Of a stretch of DNA of 7,181 nt, positions 1 to 5,811 are shown piece after piece. The translations under genes and the position numbers were made by a program. The stretch spans positions 1 through 7,181 of the forward strand of contig CAKSEM010000069.1 of assembly GCA_934446485.1 (NCBI GenBank). Reading direction: 5' to 3'. The notes beneath the pieces are model-generated. The model ran no database searches. It saw only the letters and a program-made list of their open reading frames with translations, and was not told where the DNA came from. Numbering within the stretch: position 1 is the first letter of the stretch; every line of letters begins with the position of its first letter. Source of the stretch: an uncultured Eubacteriales bacterium (GTDB lineage: Bacteria; Bacillota; Clostridia; Oscillospirales; CAG-272).

Positions 1-38
1 TCCGGGGAGGGGGAACGCCTCCCCGGAAGATTTTCTTT
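1..38 (+). terminator. GC-rich hairpin, likely terminator for a gene left of the window
   Basis: Positions 1-10 (tccggggagg) pair perfectly with 18-27 (cctccccgga) around a 7-base loop (11-17). The T-rich stretch agattttctttg follows at 28-39 on the plus strand. A 10-bp GC stem followed by T-rich DNA is the form of an intrinsic terminator, so it probably ends a plus-strand gene lying to the left. The stem starts at the first base of the window and may be longer. It is also the outer end of the left composite repeat, so it could be part of a mobile or repetitive intergenic element rather than a dedicated terminator. Confidence 0.55.
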
Positions 39-39
39 G

Positions 40-67
40 TTCTCTTTCTTTTACAAAAGAAAGAGAA
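40..67. repeat. AT-rich palindrome of the left intergenic repeat
   Basis: A 13-bp perfect inverted repeat: 40-52 (ttctctttctttt) pairs with 55-67 (aaaagaaagagaa), separated by only two bases (realistically a 6-base loop). The reverse complement of this segment aligns with 7152-7181 at the other end of the window, at about 24 of 30 positions including the trailing caaag. It is therefore one module of a repeated element and not a one-off hairpin. Confidence 0.7.
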
Positions 68-70
68 AAC

Positions 71-114
71 TAACCTCAATTCAGAAAGCTGTCGCAGACA
101 ATCAGCCGCACGGA
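71..114 (+). repeat. Core of intergenic repeat, left copy
   Basis: Positions 78-99 (starting aattcagaaagc and ending tcgcagac) are identical over 22 bases to the reverse complement of 7104-7125. The match extends outward through taacc (71-75, against 7128-7132) and inward, with four mismatches in 15, through 100-114 (ending cgcacgga, against 7089-7103). Overall about 38 of 44 positions agree. No coding potential is visible. I interpret it as an interspersed intergenic element present in two inverted copies flanking the gene block. Confidence 0.8.
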
Positions 115-400
115 AGAAACATGATGGATACAGGAAAACTCAGGGCTGTGGATGGAGAATGTATAGCCAAAAAACAAAATAACGGATATGAAATCACTAA
201 GGGGAAAAACACATAAGTGAAGCGAACGAAAAATACGGATAAGGACAGATAAGCGGCGAAAACGAGCAAACCGCCGCTTGTGAGAAGAAAGAGAGGTATT
301 AAACCGAAAAACGAAAGAGCTGAGATGTCCTCACGGCTGCGAGAGTGCCCACATATTAAATACTCAAAACCCACAAAGCACGTCAACCCATCAAATCCCA
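115..400. other. Gene-free AT-rich stretch with one hairpin
   Basis: No convincing gene lies here. The DNA is strikingly A-rich on the plus strand, which makes a spurious hydrophobic reading frame on the minus strand. One hairpin is visible: 251-258 (aagcggcg) pairs with 272-279 (cgccgctt) around a 13-base loop, extendable by a wobble and one A-T pair. The 11-mer gataaggacag at 238-248 recurs, inverted, at 7072-7082 beside the right-hand repeat. Part of this stretch may therefore belong to, or have been inserted into, the repeat element. Confidence 0.5.
355..386 (-). promoter_or_regulatory. Weak candidate promoter reading leftward
   Basis: On the minus strand TTGACG (381-386) is followed after 18 bp by TATTTA (357-362), or after 20 bp by TTTAAT (355-360). 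The -35 is good, but no -10 is both well matched and ideally spaced. It lies just beyond the terminator of the PHP gene and would transcribe the gene-free stretch towards the hairpin at 249-281. No open reading frame with a ribosome binding site follows. A chance match in AT-rich DNA is quite possible. Confidence 0.2.
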
Positions 401-401
401 T

Positions 402-449
402 AAAAAGAAATCCGCACCTCCAAAAACCATGTGCCTTGAGGTGCGGATT
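402..449 (-). terminator. Intrinsic terminator after the PHP gene
   Basis: On the minus strand AATCCGCACCTC (449-438) pairs perfectly over 12 bp with GAGGTGCGGATT (420-409) around a 17-base loop. TCTTTTTA (408-401) follows directly. The first arm begins 17 bases after the PHP stop codon. A long GC-containing stem with an immediate U-tract is a textbook rho-independent terminator and ends the nucleoside hydrolase-PHP transcript. The plus-strand side lacks a T-run, so it is probably one-directional. Confidence 0.9.
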
Positions 450-466
450 AAATTGCAGCTTTTGTT

Positions 467-1132
467 TCAGAATATGTCGTAATGCCCGCTCTGCAGTACA
501 CGTATGAGCTCATCACTATTCGTGATCGGCTCGTCCGTCAGTATACCTGCGGTAGGCGTGTTTACGTGATCGTGGTGATCTGTTCCGGCGGTCAGGATCT
601 TTCCCTCACCGCCGACGCTTTTTGCCCACAGATGAGCTATATCGTTGTGCGAGTTCCACGCGCTGTGCGCGTTCAGAACCTCGTATCCGTCAACGAGTTC
701 CGGCTCGACCATCGTGATGCCGTAACGCATCGGGTGTGCCTGGATCAAGGGTAGTCCGTACCCGTTAAAGTACCGATGCGCCTCGTCGAGAGACATATCG
801 AATATGTCGGTGCGATCCATGAGCATCTTCTCCGTCACGCCGAACACAAGGTATTCGTTCCCCGAACCGCGCAGCTTCAGCTCCATTCCCGTTAGAACGT
901 ACAGGCGGTCGCCCGCCGCTTTGCGCGCTGTTTCGGCGGCGTCAAAGAGGTTTTTCACGAAGCGGTCGTACGGCATCTCTCCTATTTGATACGGAGAAAA
1001 ATGGTTTGTTACGACGAGCGTTGTATAACCGCATTCAATATACTGTTTGACCGTGTCAGCTCCGCATTCCGATGCACAGGCGCTTGCCTCGCTCGTGTGG
1101 CAGTGGAGCTCGGTCTTGTACTTTCCCGTCAA
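467..1132 (-). CDS. PHP-domain metal-dependent phosphoesterase
   Basis: A 221-residue protein of the PHP superfamily, the fold of histidinol phosphatases and of phosphatases acting on nucleoside bisphosphates. Visible motifs: HCHTS at residues 10-14 (first metal-binding HxH), TNH at 42-44, ME with Glu84, AHP with His133, His156 and His162 in the middle, and GTDHH at 183-187. Together these supply the set of His, Glu and Asp ligands expected for a multi-metal site. There is no signal peptide or membrane segment, so it should be cytosolic. The start is TTG at 1132; GGAGGG lies 7-8 bases upstream, 15 bp after the nucleoside hydrolase stop codon, and no better start exists. It is the last gene of its unit, followed by a strong terminator. 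The substrate is unknown. Pairing with a nucleoside hydrolase favours a nucleotide or phosphonucleoside, but this is inference. The family call is firm. Confidence 0.88.
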   Translation of the reverse strand: MTGKYKTELHCHTSEASACASECGADTVKQYIECGYTTLVVTNHFSPYQIGEMPYDRFVKNLFDAAETARKAAGDRLYVLTGMELKLRGSGNEYLVFGVTEKMLMDRTDIFDMSLDEAHRYFNGYGLPLIQAHPMRYGITMVEPELVDGYEVLNAHSAWNSHNDIAHLWAKSVGGEGKILTAGTDHHDHVNTPTAGILTDEPITNSDELIRVLQSGHYDIF

Positions 1133-1139
1133 GAGCGCT

Positions 1140-1145
1140 CCCTCC
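1140..1145 (-). promoter_or_regulatory. Ribosome binding site deciding a TTG start
   Basis: GGAGGG on the minus strand, with GGAGG ending 8 bases before TTG (1132-1130), lies in the short gap after the upstream stop codon (TGA at 1150-1148). This near-perfect anti-16S match at ideal spacing is the main reason to accept TTG as the PHP start. The 15-bp gap suggests translational coupling to the nucleoside hydrolase. Confidence 0.85.
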
Positions 1146-1147
1146 GA

Positions 1148-2056
1148 TCAGAGGCGGCTGATTGACTCGTAGGTATCCTTAAAGATGCGCACGGGGTCGA
1201 GACGCTCCATATAGATTATCTTATGTCGGGTCGCATCAAACGCATATGACCAGCCATCTGTGAACACCGGTGCGGGAATGATCGAATAGTCAAACGCATC
1301 GGGAACGGCGATCGCCGCAGGAGCTGCAATGTCCCAGATAATGCGCTCCCAACCGTTCTCGTAGTATTCCTCGTTGAACTCCTCGGGCAGCGTTTCGCGG
1401 AAGAACACGCAAGCCTCGGAATCTCCCTTGATGCTCATGAGACCGTCGCGGCGTGTCACGAGCATCTTGGTGCCGTGATCACCGTCGCCGATCGCGGGGA
1501 GCAGTATAAGGTTTACTCCGCAGTTCATGATGACCTGTCCCGCTCTGTAGTCCTGCGCCAGGTTGAATTCGCCGAGATCGGGATTCTCGAGACAGTTGCC
1601 GCCGAGCCAGATGACGCAGATTTTATCTTTGATCGCGGGCTCCATAAGGATCGCGGACGAAACATTCGTGATGGCGCCGGTTGCGAGAATGTAGAGAAGC
1701 TCGTCGGCAGCGAGAGCCTCCTTTATGATGTTCCTTGCGGCAGGGCTGTCGACCGGACCGAAGTCGGGGTTCTCACCGATGCGGCTCGGCGACCCGCGGA
1801 AGGTCGGGCAGGTGCGGTGAGTAACACCCAGCACGCGGCCGATCTCCTCATAGCTTTTCTCCATGCCGTCGGCAAAGCCTTCTGAGCGATAATTGTCGAA
1901 CGGAGCCGCGTTGATCGCGATGACTTCCATCTTTTCCGATCCGAGCGCATATGCGATGGCGTATTGGTCGTCCATCTCATTATAAGTGTCGGTATCGATT
2001 ATGACCTTCTTGATCCTTGGGGATTTGAGGTCGTCGAGTATCTGTTCAAGCGTCAT
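1148..2056 (-). CDS. Divergent nucleoside hydrolase (IUNH family)
   Basis: A 302-residue protein, close to the usual 300-330 of inosine-uridine nucleoside hydrolases, which use a calcium ion to cleave the N-glycosidic bond and release ribose and base. Visible: the N-terminal metal loop DTDTYNEMDDQ (21-31; Asp21, Asp23, Asp29, Asp30), TGAITN (126-131, compare TGPLTN in the family), WLGGN (150-154), EFNLAQD (163-169), and WDIAAPAA (241-248) containing the C-terminal metal Asp242. The metal loop is two residues longer than the classic DxDPGxDD, and Trp241 stands where many members have a His before the metal Asp, so substrate range may differ. ATG at 2056 is chosen because ACGAAAGG lies 12 bases upstream; longer readings would run into the promoter. 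It is the first gene of its unit, with its own promoter, and is followed 15 bp later by the PHP gene. Likely cytosolic. The family is sure, the base preference unknown. Confidence 0.9.
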   Translation of the reverse strand: MTLEQILDDLKSPRIKKVIIDTDTYNEMDDQYAIAYALGSEKMEVIAINAAPFDNYRSEGFADGMEKSYEEIGRVLGVTHRTCPTFRGSPSRIGENPDFGPVDSPAARNIIKEALAADELLYILATGAITNVSSAILMEPAIKDKICVIWLGGNCLENPDLGEFNLAQDYRAGQVIMNCGVNLILLPAIGDGDHGTKMLVTRRDGLMSIKGDSEACVFFRETLPEEFNEEYYENGWERIIWDIAAPAAIAVPDAFDYSIIPAPVFTDGWSYAFDATRHKIIYMERLDPVRIFKDTYESISRL

Positions 2057-2068
2057 ATCAGTAATTTT

Positions 2069-2076
2069 CCTTTCGT
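2069..2076 (-). promoter_or_regulatory. Ribosome binding site of the nucleoside hydrolase
   Basis: ACGAAAGG on the minus strand ends 12 bases before the ATG at 2056. The same 8-mer precedes the two genes starting at 5783 and 6933, which supports all three start choices. Confidence 0.75.
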
Positions 2077-2092
2077 TTATCGGGTTAATGCT

Positions 2093-2121
2093 ATGATACC
2101 AAATAACCGGGTATCTGTCAA
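2093..2121 (-). promoter_or_regulatory. Strong sigma-A promoter for nucleoside hydrolase-PHP
   Basis: On the minus strand TTGACA (2121-2116, perfect -35) is separated by exactly 17 bp from TATCAT (2098-2093, five of six matches to TATAAT). The triplet TGG directly before it supplies an extended -10 TG. Transcription should begin near 2086, giving a leader of roughly 30 bases before the ATG at 2056. The promoter lies in the 98-bp gap after the HlyD-like gene, so unit 2 can be expressed independently of unit 1. I see no proper terminator between the units: a run of seven T (2149-2143) follows the HlyD-like stop, but without a credible stem. Read-through is therefore also possible. Confidence 0.88.
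2095..2115. promoter_or_regulatory. Candidate operator inside the promoter spacer
   Basis: A perfect inverted repeat, gatacc (2095-2100) and ggtatc (2110-2115), separated by 9 bp, fills the space between the -35 and -10 elements. The half-site centres are 15 bp apart. A second, weaker repeat, ggtta (2083-2087) with taacc (2104-2108), overlaps the -10 and start point. A dimeric repressor bound here would block RNA polymerase. No regulator gene is in the window, and a 6-bp repeat can arise by chance, so this is a hypothesis. Confidence 0.4.
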
Positions 2122-2154
2122 GGAGGGAGAGCACGGCTTTTCAAAAAAACGCAC

Positions 2155-3504
2155 TCAATTCCCCTTGGGGTCATATGTCATGCCGACCGTAAGCCCCGTA
2201 CCGTTCGTTATAATTATGTCGTTCTCGCTGAGGTATGGATACTTTGGGGCAGCGGGCTCCGTTTCAGCCGACGTTTCGGCACTTGCGGTCTCAGCCGTAC
2301 CGTCGGTGCTGTCGGCACTTGCGGTCGGATCGTCAACGGAGCACAGATAGTACCCGTTTTCCTCACCGTTTACGGCGATCCTGCGGAAGTCGATCTTCGT
2401 GTGATCGAGTATCAGGACGCCCTCTTCGCCGTCATACATACGCACTGCGCTGATCGGAATACGGTAGCCGGACTCCTCCGCATAGGTAACGGTTGCCTCC
2501 TGGCTGCGTGTAAAATCAAAGCCGCTCGGCACGCGTGACGATTTGAAAAGCATGACTGCATCCGTCGCGTCGGAGAGCTTCCGGTAGTATACCATGTCAA
2601 CCGGAGAGGAAGTATTGTTGCCGAGCGTTACGGTGTAGTGCCGTCCCTCGGTAAGCGAAGACGCCGTTGCGGAATCTGTAAGGCAGGCGACGTACCAGCG
2701 GAAGTCGCGCATCAGAACTCCGGCCGCGCGGGAGGTGTCTGCCGGACCGGCGTCGGCGCGATCAAGCATGTCGCGGAATGTCGAATATGTGAGGGAGTCG
2801 ATCGACGCGGATGTGAGCACGGTTTCGTAGCCGTCTGCACGGGAAAAATAGTATCCCGGAGACGGTGCCGTGATCTGTGCCGAGGCGGTGCCGAGGCTCG
2901 CGCGGGCGGCGGAGAGGTTGCTCCGTAGCGCCGTGAGCTGAGCGTTGATATCGGTGATGCGACCGCTCAGAATTCCGATCTCGCGCAGTCCCAATATAAC
3001 ATCGCTTTTCAGCGATGTGATCGACGAAAGGTCACCGGCCTCCGCCGCACGGCGCAGTTTTATGACCGTATCGCCGACCGTGCGGCTTGCAGCGCGGCTG
3101 TCGCCGACGGTAGTGCCGTCGTCCGCACGGCGCTCGTAAAAGTCTATCTGTTCTTCAAGCTCGGCGATGCGGGCAAGCGCACCGGGTGTTGCTGACGGAT
3201 ATGCCTCAGCTACTGTGTCGCCGGCGCGCACGCGCTCTCCGTCGCCGACGGTCGGCGCGGGAGTCGCGGTTGGACTTGGGTTTTCGAGCATTACCTCATC
3301 CTTCAGTATATATGCCTCTCCGCTGACGGTGCGAGAGATGGTTTCCGCGCGGGCATACATTATATCTATACCGCCGCGCAGCTCGGTCGACATATGATAA
3401 CCGATGTAGAACAGCACACCTATCGCCGCAATCGACGCTGCGGCATATGCTGCGACCCGCCCGAGGTAACGACGGTCGAAAAACGGTCTTTTGTTCTTCT
3501 TCAC
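2155..3504 (-). CDS. HlyD-like membrane-anchored barrel-sandwich protein
   Basis: A 449-residue protein with a basic N-terminus (KKNKRPFFDRR), one membrane segment at about residues 16-36, and then an extracytoplasmic part laid out like membrane-fusion (HlyD/RND adaptor) proteins. Residues 58-101 resemble a half lipoyl/barrel-sandwich motif (ISRTVSGEAYILKDE, DGERVRAGDTVAEAY). A helical hairpin spans about 108-208 (IAELEEQIDFYERR, ITDINAQLTALRSNL). The second half motif starts near 209 (ITAPSPGYYF), and a beta-barrel-like part follows to about 385. Two low-complexity inserts interrupt it: a Pro/Thr-rich one at 74-86 and a Ser/Thr/Ala/Glu-rich one at 391-420. No ABC or RND transporter gene is adjacent, so a role in efflux is not supported here. 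It follows the SbcC-like gene by 47 bp and probably shares its transcript. The start is GTG at 3504; the frame is closed upstream by TAA. The fold is likely, the function unknown. Confidence 0.78.
   Translation of the reverse strand: MKKNKRPFFDRRYLGRVAAYAAASIAAIGVLFYIGYHMSTELRGGIDIMYARAETISRTVSGEAYILKDEVMLENPSPTATPAPTVGDGERVRAGDTVAEAYPSATPGALARIAELEEQIDFYERRADDGTTVGDSRAASRTVGDTVIKLRRAAEAGDLSSITSLKSDVILGLREIGILSGRITDINAQLTALRSNLSAARASLGTASAQITAPSPGYYFSRADGYETVLTSASIDSLTYSTFRDMLDRADAGPADTSRAAGVLMRDFRWYVACLTDSATASSLTEGRHYTVTLGNNTSSPVDMVYYRKLSDATDAVMLFKSSRVPSGFDFTRSQEATVTYAEESGYRIPISAVRMYDGEEGVLILDHTKIDFRRIAVNGEENGYYLCSVDDPTASADSTDGTAETASAETSAETEPAAPKYPYLSENDIIITNGTGLTVGMTYDPKGN
2276..2326 (-). 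repeat. In-frame duplication in the HlyD-like linker
   Basis: The 15-mer tcggcacttgcggtc occurs at 2276-2290 and again at 2312-2326, exactly 36 bp (12 codons) apart. It encodes the repeated TASAD/TASAE in the Ser/Thr/Ala/Glu-rich linker near residues 394-411. This looks like a small tandem expansion that keeps the frame. Confidence 0.7.
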
Positions 3505-3507
3505 GGC

Positions 3508-3522
3508 AGGCTTACGCCTCCT
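3508..3522 (-). promoter_or_regulatory. Ribosome binding site with overlapping mini-hairpin
   Basis: AGGAGG (3522-3517) lies 12 bases before the GTG start at 3504, rather long for a Shine-Dalgarno spacing. The intervening bases form AGGC-GTAA-GCCT (3519-3508), a 4-bp stem capped by a GNRA-type tetraloop. It either shortens the effective spacing or hides part of the AGGAGG. This supports the GTG start and hints at tuned translation. Confidence 0.6.
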
Positions 3523-3551
3523 CTCAATGTTGCAGTCTTACGGTGGATCAT

Positions 3552-5783
3552 TCAGAGATTTCCGTCGGGGCGCGGCAGATGCGTTACTGTACAGTCGCCT
3601 CCGAGAGATGCCTCAAGCGAGCGGCACGTGAAGAGGAACGTCTGCACACCGCTGTCGCGGAGGACGCCGAGCGCTTCGCGAACGCGGTCCTCGTCAAGGA
3701 AAGCCAGACTCTCGTCAAATATCACAGGCGGTGTCGCGGCGCCGTCGAACATAGCGCCGACGAGTGCAAGGCGAAGTGCAAGGTGCGCTATGTCGCGGGT
3801 CCCTGCCGACAGGTAGTCGAGCTCACGTGTTCCGAAATTCTCGGTGCGGAAGCTCATATCGAGAGTAGGCGAGACTCCGATGGAGGAGTAGCGTCCGCCC
3901 GTTACGCCGCTCATGATCCTCGAGGCGTTCTCGGTAAGGCGCGGAATGATCGAAGAACGCAGCGATTCACCTGCGGCGTGAAGTGTATCCAGAGCCTTGA
4001 CGCAGGCAATGTACATTTCGGTCTTTGCTGCAAGGCGGGTTTCCGCATCCGCAAGCTGCTCCGCCACCTCTGCGGGAGACTTTGCGGACGCGCGGAGCCT
4101 TGCCGTTTCGCGTTCAAGCTCAAGCTCGCGTCGGCGGAGTCCCTCCGCCTGCTCCGTGCGGAAAGCGCGCTCGCGGCGCAGTCGGCGCACGTCGTCGTCG
4201 GAGAGCTCTGCTGCCCGACGACCGACTTCGGATTCAAGTATGCCGCTCTCATCCGCCGAAGCCTCACGTGCTGCTGCCGACGCTTCGGCAAGCTGCCCTT
4301 CAAGGCGGGCGCATTCAGCCTCGAGCGCACGTCTGCGGTCGGTAGATTCCTTGACGAATTTGCCGAGGCGTCCTGCCGCCTTTGCTGCCGAAAGAGAGGA
4401 GGTTTCCCCGTCTAATCCTACGCGGCGTGACAGGTCTGCTATCGTATCGGCAGCAAGTGATGCCGCGCGTTCTGCGGCATCACGCTCCTCGCGGAGTGAA
4501 TCTGCCGCCTTTGCCCGTTCCTCGGCGGAGGCGAACGCCGCGTCAAGATCGTCCTCGGTGTCTATGCCGAGACGGTCAAGGATGCTCTCCTGCTTCCTCC
4601 GACGGACGGAGCATATGATAAACTCAGCGATACCGCCGACTGCTGCTACCGCGCTTGCCGCGACAGCGGGGATGACGGTACGGCCGCCCGATATACTCAG
4701 ATATGCGCATCCGACGATGCCGAGAAGCCCCAATATGAGCAGTATTACCGATATGGTAAAAGCACGCGACGAACGGCGTCCGGCAGCGCGGTAAGCGGTA
4801 ATGTCCGACGCGATTTCGGAGGCGGGCTGTCCCGAGCCGCTCCGATCGTCCCGTTCATCCGCTCTCAGATGGGCTGCGCGGTCGAGGTCGCGCACGGCGA
4901 CGGCAAGAGTTGAGATAAACTGCTCGTCCGCACCGTTGCGTACTGCAAGCGCAAGCTCCTCGCGGGAGCGTGTCAGCTCGGCGTTAAGCTCCTCTGCCTT
5001 ATCGGCGCGGCGGCGAGCCTCAACGACGGCAAGTGCGTCTGACAGCTCCTCAAGCTCTGCAGCGCGTGCAGCGGATTCCGCGATGCGCGCTTTGACGTCC
5101 GAGAGCGACTGCTCAGCCGATATCAGAGCGGCAGCGGATTCCCGCGTTTCCTCGCGCAGGCGTACCAATCCGTCTCGCTCACGTTCAAGCTCGACGATCT
5201 CGCCGCCCGTGCGATTTTTATGCATAAGGCGTACTCGCGCTTTCTCGAGTATATCCTCGGCGCGGCGCACATTTACGTTCTCGTCGGCGGTGCTGAGAAT
5301 GTTTTCGATAGATTCGCGCACCGCAGCGGGATCGGGTCTTGCATCGACGCCCTGTGCCGAGAACGCCGTGTTCATGAAGACGCCCTCCGGCACGCCGAAA
5401 AAGAACTCTCCCGGAGAGACGGTGAGCCGCTCGGGCATAGATGTGCCGTCGTCGAGTAATTTTACGCTTTCGCTGTACTTCGGCCGTCCGTCGGATGAGG
5501 TTTTGACGTTCAGTGTCCGCTCGACGCGGTATACGCGGTCGCCGACGGCGCAAACGGCGTAACCGGAGGCGTATCCGCGTGCCCAGTTTATGTAGTGCTG
5601 TTTTTCGGAGATCTCCTCGGACGCTCGCCCTGACAGTCCGTAGAATATGAATTTGATAAACATGGCGACGGCGCTCTTGCCGGACTCGTTCACGCCGTCG
5701 ATGATGTTGAGTCCGGGGGATGCGGTAATGTCGGCATCTATTATGGGACCGAAGGCGGCTATGTGGAGCTTTGATATATACAT
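3552..5783 (-). CDS. SbcC/YhaN-like Rad50-type ATPase with membrane apex
   Basis: A 743-residue ABC-type ATPase of the Rad50/SbcC superfamily, closest in layout to Bacillus YhaN. Head, N-terminal half: MYISKLHIAAFGPI at the start, then Walker A GVNESGKS (30-37). Head, C-terminal half: signature-like LSAGTRD (658-664), Walker B VIFDES (687-692; Asp690, Glu691) and D-loop FLDED (695-699). Between them, long Arg/Glu/Ala-rich coiled-coil arms cover about 195-335 and 395-605. At the apex, in place of a CxxC zinc hook, are two hydrophobic segments (about 341-364 and 369-393) joined by a short SGGRT loop and flanked by Arg/Lys-rich stretches, as in a membrane hairpin with both ends in the cytosol. 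Such ATPases work with an Mre11/SbcD nuclease on DNA ends; that nuclease is encoded 28 bp upstream. It is shorter than typical SbcC (about 1000 residues), which means shorter arms. ATG at 5783 is chosen for ACGAAAGG 9 bases upstream and because homologues start at the MxISKL strand. Confidence 0.9.
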   Translation of the reverse strand: MYISKLHIAAFGPIIDADITASPGLNIIDGVNESGKSAVAMFIKFIFYGLSGRASEEISEKQHYINWARGYASGYAVCAVGDRVYRVERTLNVKTSSDGRPKYSESVKLLDDGTSMPERLTVSPGEFFFGVPEGVFMNTAFSAQGVDARPDPAAVRESIENILSTADENVNVRRAEDILEKARVRLMHKNRTGGEIVELERERDGLVRLREETRESAAALISAEQSLSDVKARIAESAARAAELEELSDALAVVEARRRADKAEELNAELTRSREELALAVRNGADEQFISTLAVAVRDLDRAAHLRADERDDRSGSGQPASEIASDITAYRAAGRRSSRAFTISVILLILGLLGIVGCAYLSISGGRTVIPAVAASAVAAVGGIAEFIICSVRRRKQESILDRLGIDTEDDLDAAFASAEERAKAADSLREERDAAERAASLAADTIADLSRRVGLDGETSSLSAAKAAGRLGKFVKESTDRRRALEAECARLEGQLAEASAAAREASADESGILESEVGRRAAELSDDDVRRLRRERAFRTEQAEGLRRRELELERETARLRASAKSPAEVAEQLADAETRLAAKTEMYIACVKALDTLHAAGESLRSSIIPRLTENASRIMSGVTGGRYSSIGVSPTLDMSFRTENFGTRELDYLSAGTRDIAHLALRLALVGAMFDGAATPPVIFDESLAFLDEDRVREALGVLRDSGVQTFLFTCRSLEASLGGDCTVTHLPRPDGNL

Positions 5784-5792
5784 GATCAGATT

Positions 5793-5800
5793 CCTTTCGT
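5793..5800 (-). promoter_or_regulatory. Ribosome binding site of the SbcC/YhaN-like gene
   Basis: ACGAAAGG on the minus strand ends 9 bases before ATG at 5783, inside the 28-bp gap after the upstream stop codon. It rules out the longer reading that would begin at 5849 inside the preceding gene. Confidence 0.8.
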
Positions 5801-5811
5801 AAAGCAGAGCG

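Noticed and set aside
102..401. 99-residue hydrophobic reading frame on the minus strand
   Set aside because: Its start lies in the T-tract of the terminator, there is no ribosome binding site, and the hydrophobicity follows from T-rich DNA on that strand. It also overlaps the repeat core.
280..507. 75-residue plus-strand frame starting with GTG
   Set aside because: Basic low-complexity composition, runs through the terminator and into the antisense of the PHP gene; no family resemblance.
2143..2170. Terminator between the HlyD-like and nucleoside hydrolase genes
   Set aside because: There is a run of seven T on the minus strand, but the only nearby pairing (cccc aa gggg) is too short and lies 11 bases away from the T-run.
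3447..4415. 322-residue plus-strand frame
   Set aside because: Antisense to the ATPase and the start of the HlyD-like gene. Cys/Arg-rich with no domain; long antisense frames are expected opposite Ala/Glu/Arg-rich GC-rich codons.
3997..5562. Two long Ser/Arg-rich plus-strand frames (3997-4794 and 4801-5562)
   Set aside because: Mirror images of the coiled-coil codons of the ATPase (GCG, GAG and CGC read backward); composition is almost only Ser, Arg and Ala.
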